Shown piece by piece: positions 8,020-16,516 of a DNA stretch of 64,000 nt; within the stretch, counting starts at the first letter, position 1, and every line of letters starts with the position of its first letter. The position numbers were made by a program, and so were the translations under genes. A model generated the notes under the pieces. The model did not search any database. It worked only from the letters and a program-made list of their open reading frames with translations, and had not been told where the DNA came from. Origin of the DNA: an uncultured Muribaculaceae bacterium (GTDB lineage: Bacteria > Bacteroidota > Bacteroidia > Bacteroidales > Muribaculaceae); assembly GCA_910578805.1 (NCBI GenBank), contig CAJTRS010000002.1:1-64000 (forward strand). The letters are read 5' to 3'.

Positions 8020-9453
8020 TTATCTGATAAGGTTTTCTGCCGGATTGACCATGTATAGGCATTCGGTTGCGCGGGTCACGGCAGTGTAGAGCCACCGGTA
8101 GAAGTCGATATTTCCGTAGGCTTCAGGTGGTATGTAGCCCATATCGACATACACGTCGCGCCACTGTCCGCCCTGGGCTTTGTGGCAAGTCACGGCGTAG
8201 GCGTATTTTACCTGTAGGGCATTGACATACGGGTCGCTCCGCAGCATCTTCATGCGGTTTTTTATGGAGGTTGACGGTGTGAAGAGATCGGGATCGTTGA
8301 GTGCGCCGGTATATAGTTCGTTGAATCTGTCAGGTGGCAGCGAGGCCGCGTCGGAGGTGAGAGTGTCAAGCAATATCTTGCAGTCGAAGTCTATGTCGCG
8401 GTCGGGCAGGCGCAGGCGCACATCGGCAAATCGGAAGCCGTATTTGGTCTCGGTGCCGTATATTTGCTCCACTTCGGCTATGTCGCCGTTGGCCACGAAG
8501 TCAAGGCCTTTGATTTTGGCACTCCACAGATAATTGTTTTTCGCAACCAGCAATCGCTCATCGCGGCACAGTTCCTCGTCCCGGCCGAGTATGCGCGTGC
8601 GTATGGCTATGTTGAATTTCACGGCGCGGTTGTTGGAACGGGTCACCAACAGGGTGCCTGCTATCTCTTTGGCGCTGTACGAAGCGCCTATACACTCTTC
8701 AAGCTCCTCGCCGCTCACACATTTTACGTCGGAGAAACGCTCCACAGTCAGTCGTGGCTCGGGGAGGGGATTGCGGAGCATGGCTTTGCGCAGCCATGTG
8801 GCGTTGAACAGTATGCCCGACTGATGGTTCTGGCGCACCACCTCGGTCATTACGGCCCGAGTCACTCTCAATCCGTAGCCGCGCAGTGTGTCGGTGTTCA
8901 TGGCCGGACTTTCCACACACCCCACAGGCGGAAGCTGTGCCGTGTCGCCTAAAAGTATCATTCGGCAGCCTTCGCCCGAATATACATAGTGAATCAGATC
9001 GTCGAGCAGATTGCCGGCGGAGAGCGGTGTGGAGGAGCCGTCGGAGGCATTGTTGCCTATCATCGATGCCTCGTCGATGATGAACACGGCTCCCTGGAAT
9101 GTATTGTCGGCCACGTCACCGAAGTAATTCATGAAGCCGTTCTCGTTTCCGCGATATATGCGCCGGTGTATGGTGGTGGCCGGTTGCCGCGCAAAAGCAC
9201 CGAACACTTTGGCGGCACGTCCGGTGGGAGCCATGAGCACCGTAGGCACTCCCGCCTCGCGCAGTGCCCTTACGAGGGCGCCGGTCAGCGATGTCTTGCC
9301 GGTGCCGGCATAGCCGTTGAGCAGAAACACCGAGTCGCTCGGAGTATCCGCGGAGCAGAAGCGCGCGAGCGCCGCTATGAGCTGTATCTGCTGGTCGTTG
9401 GGGTCGTAAGGCAGATTCAGGAATATTCGTTCGGCAAATTCACGGGTATCCAT
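8020..9453 (-). CDS. RecD-like SF1 DNA helicase (AAA ATPase)
   Basis: A 477-residue superfamily 1B helicase. Walker A is GYAGTGKTS (about 47-55), motif Ia includes APTGRAAK, Walker B is FIIDEASMI (about 124-132), followed by LLGDTAQLPPVG. The C-terminal UvrD-like part has AYAVTCHKAQGGQW and YRWLYTAVTRATE. It is shorter than RecD2 and lacks that protein's long N-terminal region, matching the short RecD/Dda-like helicases usual in Bacteroidales. It starts after the mnmD stop with a 10-base gap, so both are probably one transcript. A role in DNA repair or recombination is expected from the family. Confidence 0.88.
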   Translation of the reverse strand: MDTREFAERIFLNLPYDPNDQQIQLIAALARFCSADTPSDSVFLLNGYAGTGKTSLTGALVRALREAGVPTVLMAPTGRAAKVFGAFARQPATTIHRRIYRGNENGFMNYFGDVADNTFQGAVFIIDEASMIGNNASDGSSTPLSAGNLLDDLIHYVYSGEGCRMILLGDTAQLPPVGCVESPAMNTDTLRGYGLRVTRAVMTEVVRQNHQSGILFNATWLRKAMLRNPLPEPRLTVERFSDVKCVSGEELEECIGASYSAKEIAGTLLVTRSNNRAVKFNIAIRTRILGRDEELCRDERLLVAKNNYLWSAKIKGLDFVANGDIAEVEQIYGTETKYGFRFADVRLRLPDRDIDFDCKILLDTLTSDAASLPPDRFNELYTGALNDPDLFTPSTSIKNRMKMLRSDPYVNALQVKYAYAVTCHKAQGGQWRDVYVDMGYIPPEAYGNIDFYRWLYTAVTRATECLYMVNPAENLIR

Positions 9454-9463
9454 CTCGGCGGTA

Positions 9464-10132
9464 TCATAACGGTTTGGTGCAGCGAAGTATCTCGCGTTTC
9501 CCGCCGGGAGGACCGGCTATGCGCTCCACGTCAAATCCGGTGTCACGCAGGCTCCGGCGCACTGTCCCTTTGGCACAATATGTGGTAAGGACTCCTCCGG
9601 GATTCATGGCCTCAAACAATCTCCGGAACCCATCGGCGCTCCACATTTCGGGCTGTTTTTCGGGCGCGAATGCATCGAAATACACCACATCGACACCCTC
9701 GGGCAGGGTACAGCTGTTGAAATCGGCCAGTCGTTTGTGGAGAGTGAAACGGGGTGTGATGTCGATAGCTATATCCCACGGAGCATCGTTGACCGCGGCT
9801 ATATACGGGGCATGACAGCTGTAGCCGAGGCTGCCGGTAATGTGTGGGGGCAGGGGATACAGCTCCAACGACACATAGGTGATGTGGCACTTGTCAGTGG
9901 CTGCCTCCACACTCATGGCGGCGTTTAGACCGGTGCCGAAACCGATCTCAAGCACAGTGAGACCGCCGGAAAAGCCTTTTGTCATGCGGTGCTCCAATGC
10001 GCTGCCTATATACACATGACGGCTTTCGGCCACGGCGCCTTTCACCGAGTGGTAATGTTCGTCGATGTCGCTGCGGTACAGGGTGGTCGAGCCGTCGGCC
10101 GTGGGTTGTATTTCCGTTTTTATCTCCATCAT
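9464..10132 (-). CDS. mnmD: tRNA 5-methylaminomethyl-2-thiouridine methyltransferase, MnmD type
   Basis: A 222-residue SAM-dependent methyltransferase corresponding to the N-terminal half of E. coli MnmC, which finishes the wobble uridine modification mnm5s2U. Visible features are SDIDEHYHS near the N-terminus, the SAM loop LEIGFGTGLNA, VYFDAFAPEKQPEMW and LTTYCAKGTVRRSL. The oxidoreductase half of MnmC is absent. A GTG at 10147 would add five residues, but it lies upstream of the -7 promoter element, so one of the two adjacent ATGs (10132 or 10129) must be the start. The -7 element ends only five bases before the ATG, so the mRNA may be nearly leaderless. Confidence 0.88.
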   Translation of the reverse strand: MMEIKTEIQPTADGSTTLYRSDIDEHYHSVKGAVAESRHVYIGSALEHRMTKGFSGGLTVLEIGFGTGLNAAMSVEAATDKCHITYVSLELYPLPPHITGSLGYSCHAPYIAAVNDAPWDIAIDITPRFTLHKRLADFNSCTLPEGVDVVYFDAFAPEKQPEMWSADGFRRLFEAMNPGGVLTTYCAKGTVRRSLRDTGFDVERIAGPPGGKREILRCTKPL

Positions 10133-10136
10133 ATTA

Positions 10137-10165
10137 CAAAGATACACTTTTTTCCATTAACTTTG
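10137..10165. promoter_or_regulatory. Divergent -7 elements for mnmD and bcp
   Basis: Minus strand: TATCTTTG at 10144-10137, firing towards mnmD. Plus strand: TAACTTTG at 10158-10165, firing towards the peroxiredoxin gene. Neither has a clear TTTG at the -33 position. The two elements are 13 bases apart, so RNA polymerases at the two sites should interfere. Confidence 0.55.
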
Positions 10166-10232
10166 TGTCATAACCCCGTCGCGGGGTGTTGTTTGATAAG
10201 TGACAGCTTAAAAAAATTAAAACCATAATATT

Positions 10233-10685
10233 ATGAATGTAGGAGATAAGGCTCCCGAGATATTGGGAACGGACGAGAACGGAAAGGAATTGCGTATCAG
10301 CGATTTCACAGGCAGGAAACTGGTGCTTTATTTCTATCCCAAGGACAATACCTCGGGCTGCACCGCCGAGGCGTGCTCGCTCAGGGACAATATCGATGCG
10401 CTTGCCGCCAAAGGCTATGCCGTGGTGGGTGTGAGCTCCGACAGCGAAGCCTCGCACCGCAAATTTATCGAGAAACACTCTCTGCCGTTTCATCTTATTG
10501 CAGATACCGACCATAAGCTTCAGGAGCAGATGGGAGTGTGGGGTGAGAAAAGCATGTACGGACGCAAGTATATGGGCACATTCCGTACCACATTCCTTAT
10601 CGATGAAAACGGAGTGATAGAGCATATATTTCTCCCCAAGTCCATCAAGACCAAAGAGCACGCCACACAGATACTCGGTGTGTGA
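10233..10685 (+). CDS. bcp: Thioredoxin-dependent thiol peroxidase (peroxiredoxin Q/BCP)
   Basis: A 150-residue peroxiredoxin that reduces hydroperoxides with electrons from thioredoxin. The start MNVGDKAPEI and the active-site segment YFYPKDNTSGCTAEACSL are typical of the BCP subfamily, with the peroxidatic Cys43 and resolving Cys48 five residues apart. GVSSDS, FHLIADTD and RTTFLIDENG complete the fold. Length is normal. It is followed after 15 bases by a secreted mannanase gene, although no functional link between the two is evident. Confidence 0.95.
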   Translation: MNVGDKAPEILGTDENGKELRISDFTGRKLVLYFYPKDNTSGCTAEACSLRDNIDALAAKGYAVVGVSSDSEASHRKFIEKHSLPFHLIADTDHKLQEQMGVWGEKSMYGRKYMGTFRTTFLIDENGVIEHIFLPKSIKTKEHATQILGV

Positions 10686-10700
10686 CACATGTAGTGCGTT

Positions 10701-11984
10701 ATGATAAAACATCTGATTTTGGCCGCTTCGGCCATGGCGGCCCTTATGTTGCCTGCCGGAGCTGAGGGGCAAGGCTCCGCTGTGGCCGACGGTTTTGTAA
10801 AGGTTGGCGCTGATGGCCGATTTTATGTGTCAGACAGCCTTTACCGCTTCGCCGGCACCAACTTCTGGTACGGGCCGATACTCGCCTCCGACGGTCCCGG
10901 CGGCGACCGCCTGCGGCTTGACCGTGAGCTCGACCGCATGCAGCGGCTCGGAATAAACAATCTGAGGATACTGGCCGGAGCTGAAGGTCCCGCAGGACTT
11001 CCACACCATCTGTATCCGGCTTTGCAGACTGCTCCCGGAGTGTATGACGAGAGATTGCTCGAAGGGCTGGATTATTTTATAAGCTGTCTTGAAGAGCGTG
11101 GAATGAAAGCGGTGGTGTATCTCAACAACGCATGGGAATGGAGCGGCGGTTACGGATCATATCTCCAGTGGTGCGGTCACGGGCAGGCTCCTGTGCCGGG
11201 TATCGACGGTTACAGGGAGTATGTGGAGCATGTGAAGGATTTCGTACTCTCCGACAGCGCACGTGCCATGGCAATAAAGCATGCCGAGTTTATGGTAGGG
11301 CGAAGAAACACGGTTACCGGACGTCATTACTCGGAGTCGCCCGCCATTATGGCCTGGCAGATAGCCAACGAGCCGCGGGCATTCAGCGATGAGGGCAAGG
11401 AAGCGCTATATTGCTGGATACGCGATACGGCCAAGGCCATAAAGCGCATCGATCCCAATCATCTTGTATCGACCGGAAGCGAAGGCAAATACGGTTGCGA
11501 GACGGATATCGACCTGTGGCGCAGAATACACGAACTGCCCGAAATAGACTATGCCGTGATACACCTTTGGCCCACCAACTGGGGCTGGGCCTCGCGCGAT
11601 AATGTGGAGGCCCATGTGGAAGATGCGTGCCGTATGTCCGATCGGTATATCGACGAGCATATCGCGGCCATCGATTCATGCGGCAAGACAATAGTGATAG
11701 AGGAGTTCGGTTATCCGCGTGACGGTATGGCGCTTTCGCCCGAGTCGGCTGTCACTGCCCGCGACAGATATTACAGCCATATATTCGACCGCCTCATCGG
11801 CGACAGCCGCATATCGGGCGTTAACTTCTGGGGCTGGAACGGCGAGGCACGCCCCAGCGGCAATATGTGGAGTAACGGCGCGCCATACACCTGCGATCCG
11901 CCCCACGAACCGCAGGGACTTTACGGAGTGTATGACTGCGACGCCACCACATTGAGGCTGCTGCCCTCCATGTCCGTCAAATGA
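10701..11984 (+). CDS. GH5 (subfamily 7-like) endo-beta-mannanase, secreted
   Basis: A 427-residue glycoside hydrolase of family 5 with an N-terminal signal peptide (cleavage near residue 22). The (beta/alpha)8 barrel opens with FAGTNFWYG, then GINNLRILAG and YLNNAWEWSGGY, all typical of GH5_7 mannanases. The catalytic acid/base is Glu224 in WQIANEPR and the nucleophile Glu335 in IVIEEFGYP. The late segment GVNFWGWNGEA supplies substrate-binding aromatics. Such enzymes cut beta-1,4-mannan or glucomannan. The gene is not inside a SusCD locus; together with the GH92 genes it suggests general use of mannose-containing glycans. Subfamily 7 is inference from motif similarity. Confidence 0.9.
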   Translation: MIKHLILAASAMAALMLPAGAEGQGSAVADGFVKVGADGRFYVSDSLYRFAGTNFWYGPILASDGPGGDRLRLDRELDRMQRLGINNLRILAGAEGPAGLPHHLYPALQTAPGVYDERLLEGLDYFISCLEERGMKAVVYLNNAWEWSGGYGSYLQWCGHGQAPVPGIDGYREYVEHVKDFVLSDSARAMAIKHAEFMVGRRNTVTGRHYSESPAIMAWQIANEPRAFSDEGKEALYCWIRDTAKAIKRIDPNHLVSTGSEGKYGCETDIDLWRRIHELPEIDYAVIHLWPTNWGWASRDNVEAHVEDACRMSDRYIDEHIAAIDSCGKTIVIEEFGYPRDGMALSPESAVTARDRYYSHIFDRLIGDSRISGVNFWGWNGEARPSGNMWSNGAPYTCDPPHEPQGLYGVYDCDATTLRLLPSMSVK

Positions 11985-12019
11985 AACTTTCAAAATTGCG
12001 ACTGATACGGTTTTTTTGA

Positions 12020-12051
12020 TTTGTCGGTTAATATAAAAATGTGTAACTTTG
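12020..12051 (+). promoter_or_regulatory. Consensus promoter for rplY operon
   Basis: TTTG (12020-12023), a 20-base spacer and TAACTTTG (12044-12051). The leader to the L25 start codon is about 80 bases. Confidence 0.75.
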
Positions 12052-12137
12052 CGGTCGCTTTTTAGCCTCCCGTGTGATGGGAAATTAAGGAGCAGAGACA
12101 CTTAATTTTTAGTAACACATTTAATTCTATCAAAAAA

Positions 12138-12794
12138 ATGAAGACATTCCAACTCGTAGCCGAGCCCCGTACCGACCTCGGCAAGAAAGCAGCCAAGGCT
12201 ATCCGTAAAGAAGGCAAGATACCCGTGGTGCTCAATGGTGGCGAAATCATAACACTCCCTTACAGCGGCACTCTCCGCGAAGGTGAAAAAATAGTTGAAA
12301 TAGGCAATGGCAAGGGTCTGATCACTACTGACCTCGTTGTGACACAGGAATCCGTACGCAATCTGATCTACACTCCCGACATCTATGCCATAGAGCTTGA
12401 TGTACATGGCGAGAAGCGTATGGCCGTGCTCAAGGACCTCCAGTTCCACCCCGTGAAGGATAATATCCTCCACATCGACCTGCTCGAAGTCAACGAAAAT
12501 AAGCCCGTGACCATCGAAGTGCCCGTGAAGCTTGAAGGCCACGCCGAAGGTGTGAAAGCCGGTGGTAAGCTCACCCTCTCCATGAAGAAAATCAAGGTTA
12601 AGGCTCCTTACACAGCCATTCCCGAGCGTGTTGTTATCAATGTTGACAACCTTGGCTTGGGCAAGACCCTCCAGATCGGCGAACTCCATTTCGAAGGTCT
12701 TGAACTCATGAATGCCAAGAACGCTGTTGTATGCGCCGTACAGCTCACCCGTGCCGCACGTGGTGCCGCTGCCGCCGCTGCTGCCGGCAAGTAA
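12138..12794 (+). CDS. rplY: 50S ribosomal protein L25 (Ctc type)
   Basis: A 218-residue 5S rRNA-binding protein of the long TL5/Ctc form. The N-terminal L25 domain (about 1-95) includes RTDLGKKAAKAIRKEGKIPVV and AVLKDLQFHPVKDNILHIDL. The C-terminal beta domain (about 100-195) carries PVKLEGHAEGVKAGGKL. An alanine-rich tail (about 200-218) follows. It leads an operon with peptidyl-tRNA hydrolase and an S4-domain protein; L25-pth adjacency is a widely conserved arrangement. Codon use is strongly biased (many GTG/CTC/ACC), as expected for a highly expressed gene. Confidence 0.96.
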   Translation: MKTFQLVAEPRTDLGKKAAKAIRKEGKIPVVLNGGEIITLPYSGTLREGEKIVEIGNGKGLITTDLVVTQESVRNLIYTPDIYAIELDVHGEKRMAVLKDLQFHPVKDNILHIDLLEVNENKPVTIEVPVKLEGHAEGVKAGGKLTLSMKKIKVKAPYTAIPERVVINVDNLGLGKTLQIGELHFEGLELMNAKNAVVCAVQLTRAARGAAAAAAAGK

Positions 12795-12837
12795 TATTGC
12801 CGCCTGAGCAGCCTTTAAGCGACAAACACGCATAGAT

Positions 12838-13401
12838 ATGAAATATCTGATTGTGGGGTTGGGTAATATCGGTGCAGAGTACCGCGATACCCGCCACAAT
12901 ATAGGCTTTATGATATTGGACGCCTTGGCAGAGGCGTCCAATATTTCTTTCTCTACCGAACGTTACGGCGATGTGGCCCGCATGCGTTTGAAAAACAAGC
13001 AGCTTGTGTTGCTCAAACCATCGACCTACATGAATCTCAGCGGCAATGCCGTGCGTTACTGGAAGGAGAAAGAAGGAGTGGATACCGACCACATACTTGT
13101 GCTTGTTGACGACATTGCACTCCCGTTCGGTGCGGTGCGGATAAAGCCGCGCGGCAGTGATGCCGGTCACAACGGTCTGAAAAACATAGCACAGATGCTC
13201 GGCACAGATGTTTATCCGCGTCTGCGTTTCGGTATCGGCAATGACTTTCCCCGCGGCTGTCAGGTGGAGTATGTGCTCGGAGCATTCACCCTTGACCAGA
13301 GGCAGCAGATGCCCACGCGTATAGAAGTGGCTATCGATGCATTGCGCACATTTTGCCTTGCCGGCATACAGACTGCCATGAATACATATAACAACAAATG
13401 A
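12838..13401 (+). CDS. pth: Peptidyl-tRNA hydrolase
   Basis: A 187-residue enzyme that recycles peptidyl-tRNAs released by drop-off. The family signature is complete: LIVGLGNIG with the substrate-binding Asn10, RHNIGF with catalytic His20, YMNLSGNAV, VDDIALPFG with the essential Asp, and GSDAGHNGLKN. Length is normal. It lies 43 bases after rplY and only 3 bases before the S4-domain gene, so the three are one operon from the promoter at 12020. Confidence 0.97.
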   Translation: MKYLIVGLGNIGAEYRDTRHNIGFMILDALAEASNISFSTERYGDVARMRLKNKQLVLLKPSTYMNLSGNAVRYWKEKEGVDTDHILVLVDDIALPFGAVRIKPRGSDAGHNGLKNIAQMLGTDVYPRLRFGIGNDFPRGCQVEYVLGAFTLDQRQQMPTRIEVAIDALRTFCLAGIQTAMNTYNNK

Positions 13402-13404
13402 CCT

Positions 13405-13851
13405 ATGGCTAAATCAGAGGTGAGAATCGACAAGTGGCTGTGGGCGGTAAGAATCTTCAAGACCCGCACCATTGCCACCGATGCCTGCAAGAAAGGCCGT
13501 GTGTCGGTAGGCGATGCGGTGGCCAAACCGTCGCGTATGATAAAAGCGGGCGATACGGTCAGTGTGCGTAAGCCTCCGGTCACCTACACATTCCGTGTGC
13601 TTGCACTTACCGAAAATCGACTCGGAGCCAAACTCGTGCCTGAGTATATGGAAAACATCACACCCAAAAGCGAGCTTGATCTGCTGGAAGTGGTGAAGAT
13701 AAGCGGTTTTATAGACCGGCGCAAGGGTCTGGGACGCCCCACCAAGCGCGATGGGCGCGAACTGTCGCGCTTTACCGAGCAGGCTTATGACTGCGGCTGG
13801 GATTTTGATTCCGGCTTCTTTGATGATGATGACGACGACGATGACGAGTGA
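13405..13851 (+). CDS. RNA-binding S4-domain protein (Hsp15/HslR-like)
   Basis: A 148-residue basic protein whose first 60 residues form an S4 RNA-binding domain: VRIDKWLWAVRIFKTRTIA, KKGRVSVGDAVAKPSRMIKAGDT. In E. coli Hsp15 binds stalled 50S subunits carrying peptidyl-tRNA, which fits its place three bases behind pth. The C-terminus is an unusual acidic run of eight Asp and a Glu (encoded by a GAT/GAC repeat at about 13822-13848), opposite in charge to the basic body. The tail could be a simple-sequence expansion; its role is unknown. Confidence 0.88.
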   Translation: MAKSEVRIDKWLWAVRIFKTRTIATDACKKGRVSVGDAVAKPSRMIKAGDTVSVRKPPVTYTFRVLALTENRLGAKLVPEYMENITPKSELDLLEVVKISGFIDRRKGLGRPTKRDGRELSRFTEQAYDCGWDFDSGFFDDDDDDDDE

Positions 13852-13875
13852 CATATAGTCCGCATGGTCACCATG

Positions 13876-15093
13876 CTACCGGGCATTTTTGTCAGGTTTC
13901 CAGCCCATGACATTGGCCGGTGCGCGTCCGGCTTCATATTCTTTGGCCATGAACTCCATGTAGGGAGCCACATGGTCAAAGTATTTTTTATACCCCTCGC
14001 ACAGATAGTTGAGCCCCGGTTCGCCGTCGGAGGTGATGATGAATCGGTTTTTGGGACATTCGCCGTTGCAGATCATGGAATATCGGCATCTGATACACTG
14101 GCCCGGAAGTGATCCGCGTTTGGCGGCTCCAAACATGAGCTGTTGCGGGTCAATCATCATTTCGGTGATGGTATGGGTGTGGATATTGCCCAGACGGTAT
14201 TCGTCAAACACAAAGTGGTCGCAGGAATAGACATCGCCGTTGTGTTCTATGACACCTGCGTGTCCGCAATATGTTGCCATTGAGCATACTCCCGGTTCCT
14301 TGTCCAGCCAGCGGGCGAGGGTGGCATCGAAAATCTGTACATACACTTCTCCCACATCGGCTTTGACCCATTCGTCGAATATATCACACAGAAACCGTCC
14401 CCATTGCTGCGGGGTTACTGATTCCGGTGTCAGTTGCCCCTCGTCGTTTACTGATGCGAGGCTTCCGTCCGGACACCGTCGCTCCACGATGGGTGTGAAC
14501 TGAATGTAGCGGCACCCTGTCTCCTTGAAAAAACGGTAGAACTCCAGCGGATATTCCACGTTGTAGTCATTGACCACGGCCATGGCGTTCCATTCCACCC
14601 CATGGCGCTGGAGCATGCGTATGGACCGCATCACGCTGTCAAATGTGGGTTTGCCGGTAGCACCGGTGCGGTATTCGTCATGAAATTCCCTGGGGCCGTC
14701 TATGGATATGCCCACGAGCCAGCCGTTGCGTTTGAGAAACTGACACCACTGGGCTGTCATCAGAGTGCCGTTGGTCTGCAGGCAGTTGAGTATTCTGCGC
14801 CCTCCGGCATAGCGTCGTTGCAGTTCCATGGCGCGCTCGTAAAATGATATGGGGCGCAACATGGCTTCTCCGCCGTGCCATGTAAAACACACCTCTTCCA
14901 CCGTCTGTGCCGCGATATATTGTTTTATGAACTCTTCGAGGGTGGCGTCGCTCATAAGCTGTCGGGAATCCTGACGGCCTTTATCGATGTAGTAGCAGTA
15001 CTTGCATCGGAGATTGCATATCGCTCCGGTCGGCTTTGCCATTATGTACATTACCGAACCGAATGGTGTGGAGATGTTGTTGTGCTGGTTCAT
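13876..15093 (-). CDS. Anaerobic sulfatase-maturating enzyme (radical SAM, SPASM)
   Basis: A 405-residue radical SAM enzyme that converts a Cys or Ser of sulfatases to formylglycine without oxygen. The SAM cluster motif is CNLRCKYC (Cys26, Cys30, Cys33), preceded by PFGSVMYIMAKPTGA, which matches known anSMEs. The SPASM region has CSMATYCGHAGVIEHNGDVYSCDHF and later CIRCRYSMICNGECPKNRF, supplying ligands for two more clusters. No sulfatase gene is in the window, so it must serve sulfatases elsewhere, presumably for host or dietary sulfated glycans. The consensus promoter abuts the start codon, so the mRNA may be leaderless. Confidence 0.93.
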   Translation of the reverse strand: MNQHNNISTPFGSVMYIMAKPTGAICNLRCKYCYYIDKGRQDSRQLMSDATLEEFIKQYIAAQTVEEVCFTWHGGEAMLRPISFYERAMELQRRYAGGRRILNCLQTNGTLMTAQWCQFLKRNGWLVGISIDGPREFHDEYRTGATGKPTFDSVMRSIRMLQRHGVEWNAMAVVNDYNVEYPLEFYRFFKETGCRYIQFTPIVERRCPDGSLASVNDEGQLTPESVTPQQWGRFLCDIFDEWVKADVGEVYVQIFDATLARWLDKEPGVCSMATYCGHAGVIEHNGDVYSCDHFVFDEYRLGNIHTHTITEMMIDPQQLMFGAAKRGSLPGQCIRCRYSMICNGECPKNRFIITSDGEPGLNYLCEGYKKYFDHVAPYMEFMAKEYEAGRAPANVMGWKPDKNAR

Positions 15094-15097
15094 GTCG

Positions 15098-15128
15098 CAA
15101 AGTTACTCAATGTTGTCCGCTCCGCAAA
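15098..15128 (-). promoter_or_regulatory. Consensus promoter abutting the anSME start codon
   Basis: Minus strand: TTTG (15128-15125), 19 bases, TAACTTTG (15105-15098). Only four bases separate the -7 element from the ATG at 15093, so transcription should begin at or next to the start codon. Confidence 0.7.
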
Positions 15129-15190
15129 CATTTGTCGGGGCATGGCGTTTTTATTTTAAAACGCCGTTTCATAAAAGCCCTACAAACAAT

Positions 15191-16516
15191 ATGAGTACAA
15201 TGTTCATTGCCGGTGACATAATTCCGTCGCACAAGGTGGCGTCATGGCTGTTATCCACTATTGACGGTTTTCTCGACCATATAGGTCTGGAGCATGACCG
15301 CACCATCGAGGAGATAATTTATGTGGCCGTAATAGTGGCTGTGGCAATGACGCTCGGCTGGCTCATTCGCCGCGGCATACTGTGGCTCTCGCGGCGGCTC
15401 GTAAGCTGGCGGTACAGCAATGTGGGCAAGCAGCTCATAGAGCAGCGTGTGCTCGTGAGGTGCAGCCACATAATCACTCCTCTTGTGATCATGGCTCTGT
15501 TGCCGTTTGCATTTGATGCCGGTTCATCGCTTCTGCATGTCCTTTCGATGGTGGTGTGGGTCTATTTTGTGATAGTGCTCGTTATGGCCATAAACTCCGT
15601 GTTGGGATTCGTGTGGCGTCGGTACGACGAAAAGGAGAATACCAGGAATCTGCCGCTTAAAGGTATTCTCAATGTGTGTACCGGTGTGGTGTGGATCATA
15701 GGAGTGATTGTGATAGGGTCGGTTATTCTCGACAAATCGCCGGTGGCTCTTCTGACGGGATTAGGTGCTTTTGCGGCGGCTCTGATGCTGATTTTCAAGG
15801 ACAGTATCCTCGGTTTTGTGGCCGGTGTGCAGCTGTCACAAAACGATATGCTGCGTATAGGCGACTGGATAGTGGTGCCATCGACAATAGCCAACGGTAT
15901 AGTGGTGGATATGTCGCTCACGGCCGTGAAAGTGCAGAACTGGGACAACACTATCGTGACACTGCCGCCTTACACTTTGGTCAGCACTTCGTTTCAGAAC
16001 TGGCGCGGTATGAGTGCCAGCGGCTACCGTCTGATCTCACGTTCGGTGATATTCGACGTGGATTCCGTCAGGTCTGCCACCGATGACCTTGTCAGACAGG
16101 TGTCTTCGCTGGAGGGCATGTCGGATTTTCTGGCAAAGATAAAATCGGGAGGGCAGTTCTACGACCCCGGTCTGGCTGTTGTCAACGGCACTGCCAGCAC
16201 CAATCTGGGACTGATGCGTGCCTACTTGTGCAACTATCTTTTGAAACACCCGCTGATCGGAACAGACCAACAGATTCTTGTGCGGATCATGGCTCCCGAT
16301 GCCAATGGCATGCCTCTGCAGATATACTGCTATACAACCACGGCATGGACCGCCTATGAGGCTGTGCAGAGCGAGATATTCGAGCATATAGCCGCTGTGG
16401 CTCCGTTATTTGGCCTGCGGCTTTACAATGCTCCTTCCGGACACGATGTCGTTTCCATGTCTAAATTTTCACCGGAATTGTCAGCGGCCGCAGCCGCTCG
16501 GACTCAGAACAGATAG
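15191..16516 (+). CDS. MscS family mechanosensitive channel (YbdG-like)
   Basis: A 441-residue inner-membrane channel that releases solutes on hypo-osmotic shock. Several membrane segments precede the pore helix region GLGAFAAALMLIFKDSILGF, followed by GDWIVVPS. The soluble part has VQNWDNTIVTLPPYTLV and SFQNWRGMSASGYRLISR, resembling the miniconductance channel YbdG/MscM of E. coli. The frame is open upstream to 15002, but that extension lies antisense to the sulfatase-activator gene and has no membrane-protein character, so the ATG at 15191 is preferred. Its 3' end overlaps the convergent barrel gene by 13 bases. Confidence 0.9.
   Translation: MSTMFIAGDIIPSHKVASWLLSTIDGFLDHIGLEHDRTIEEIIYVAVIVAVAMTLGWLIRRGILWLSRRLVSWRYSNVGKQLIEQRVLVRCSHIITPLVIMALLPFAFDAGSSLLHVLSMVVWVYFVIVLVMAINSVLGFVWRRYDEKENTRNLPLKGILNVCTGVVWIIGVIVIGSVILDKSPVALLTGLGAFAAALMLIFKDSILGFVAGVQLSQNDMLRIGDWIVVPSTIANGIVVDMSLTAVKVQNWDNTIVTLPPYTLVSTSFQNWRGMSASGYRLISRSVIFDVDSVRSATDDLVRQVSSLEGMSDFLAKIKSGGQFYDPGLAVVNGTASTNLGLMRAYLCNYLLKHPLIGTDQQILVRIMAPDANGMPLQIYCYTTTAWTAYEAVQSEIFEHIAAVAPLFGLRLYNAPSGHDVVSMSKFSPELSAAAAARTQNR

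Noticed and set aside
15002..15190. Upstream extension of the MscS gene
   Set aside because: It overlaps the sulfatase-activator gene antisense and its promoter and adds no membrane-protein features.
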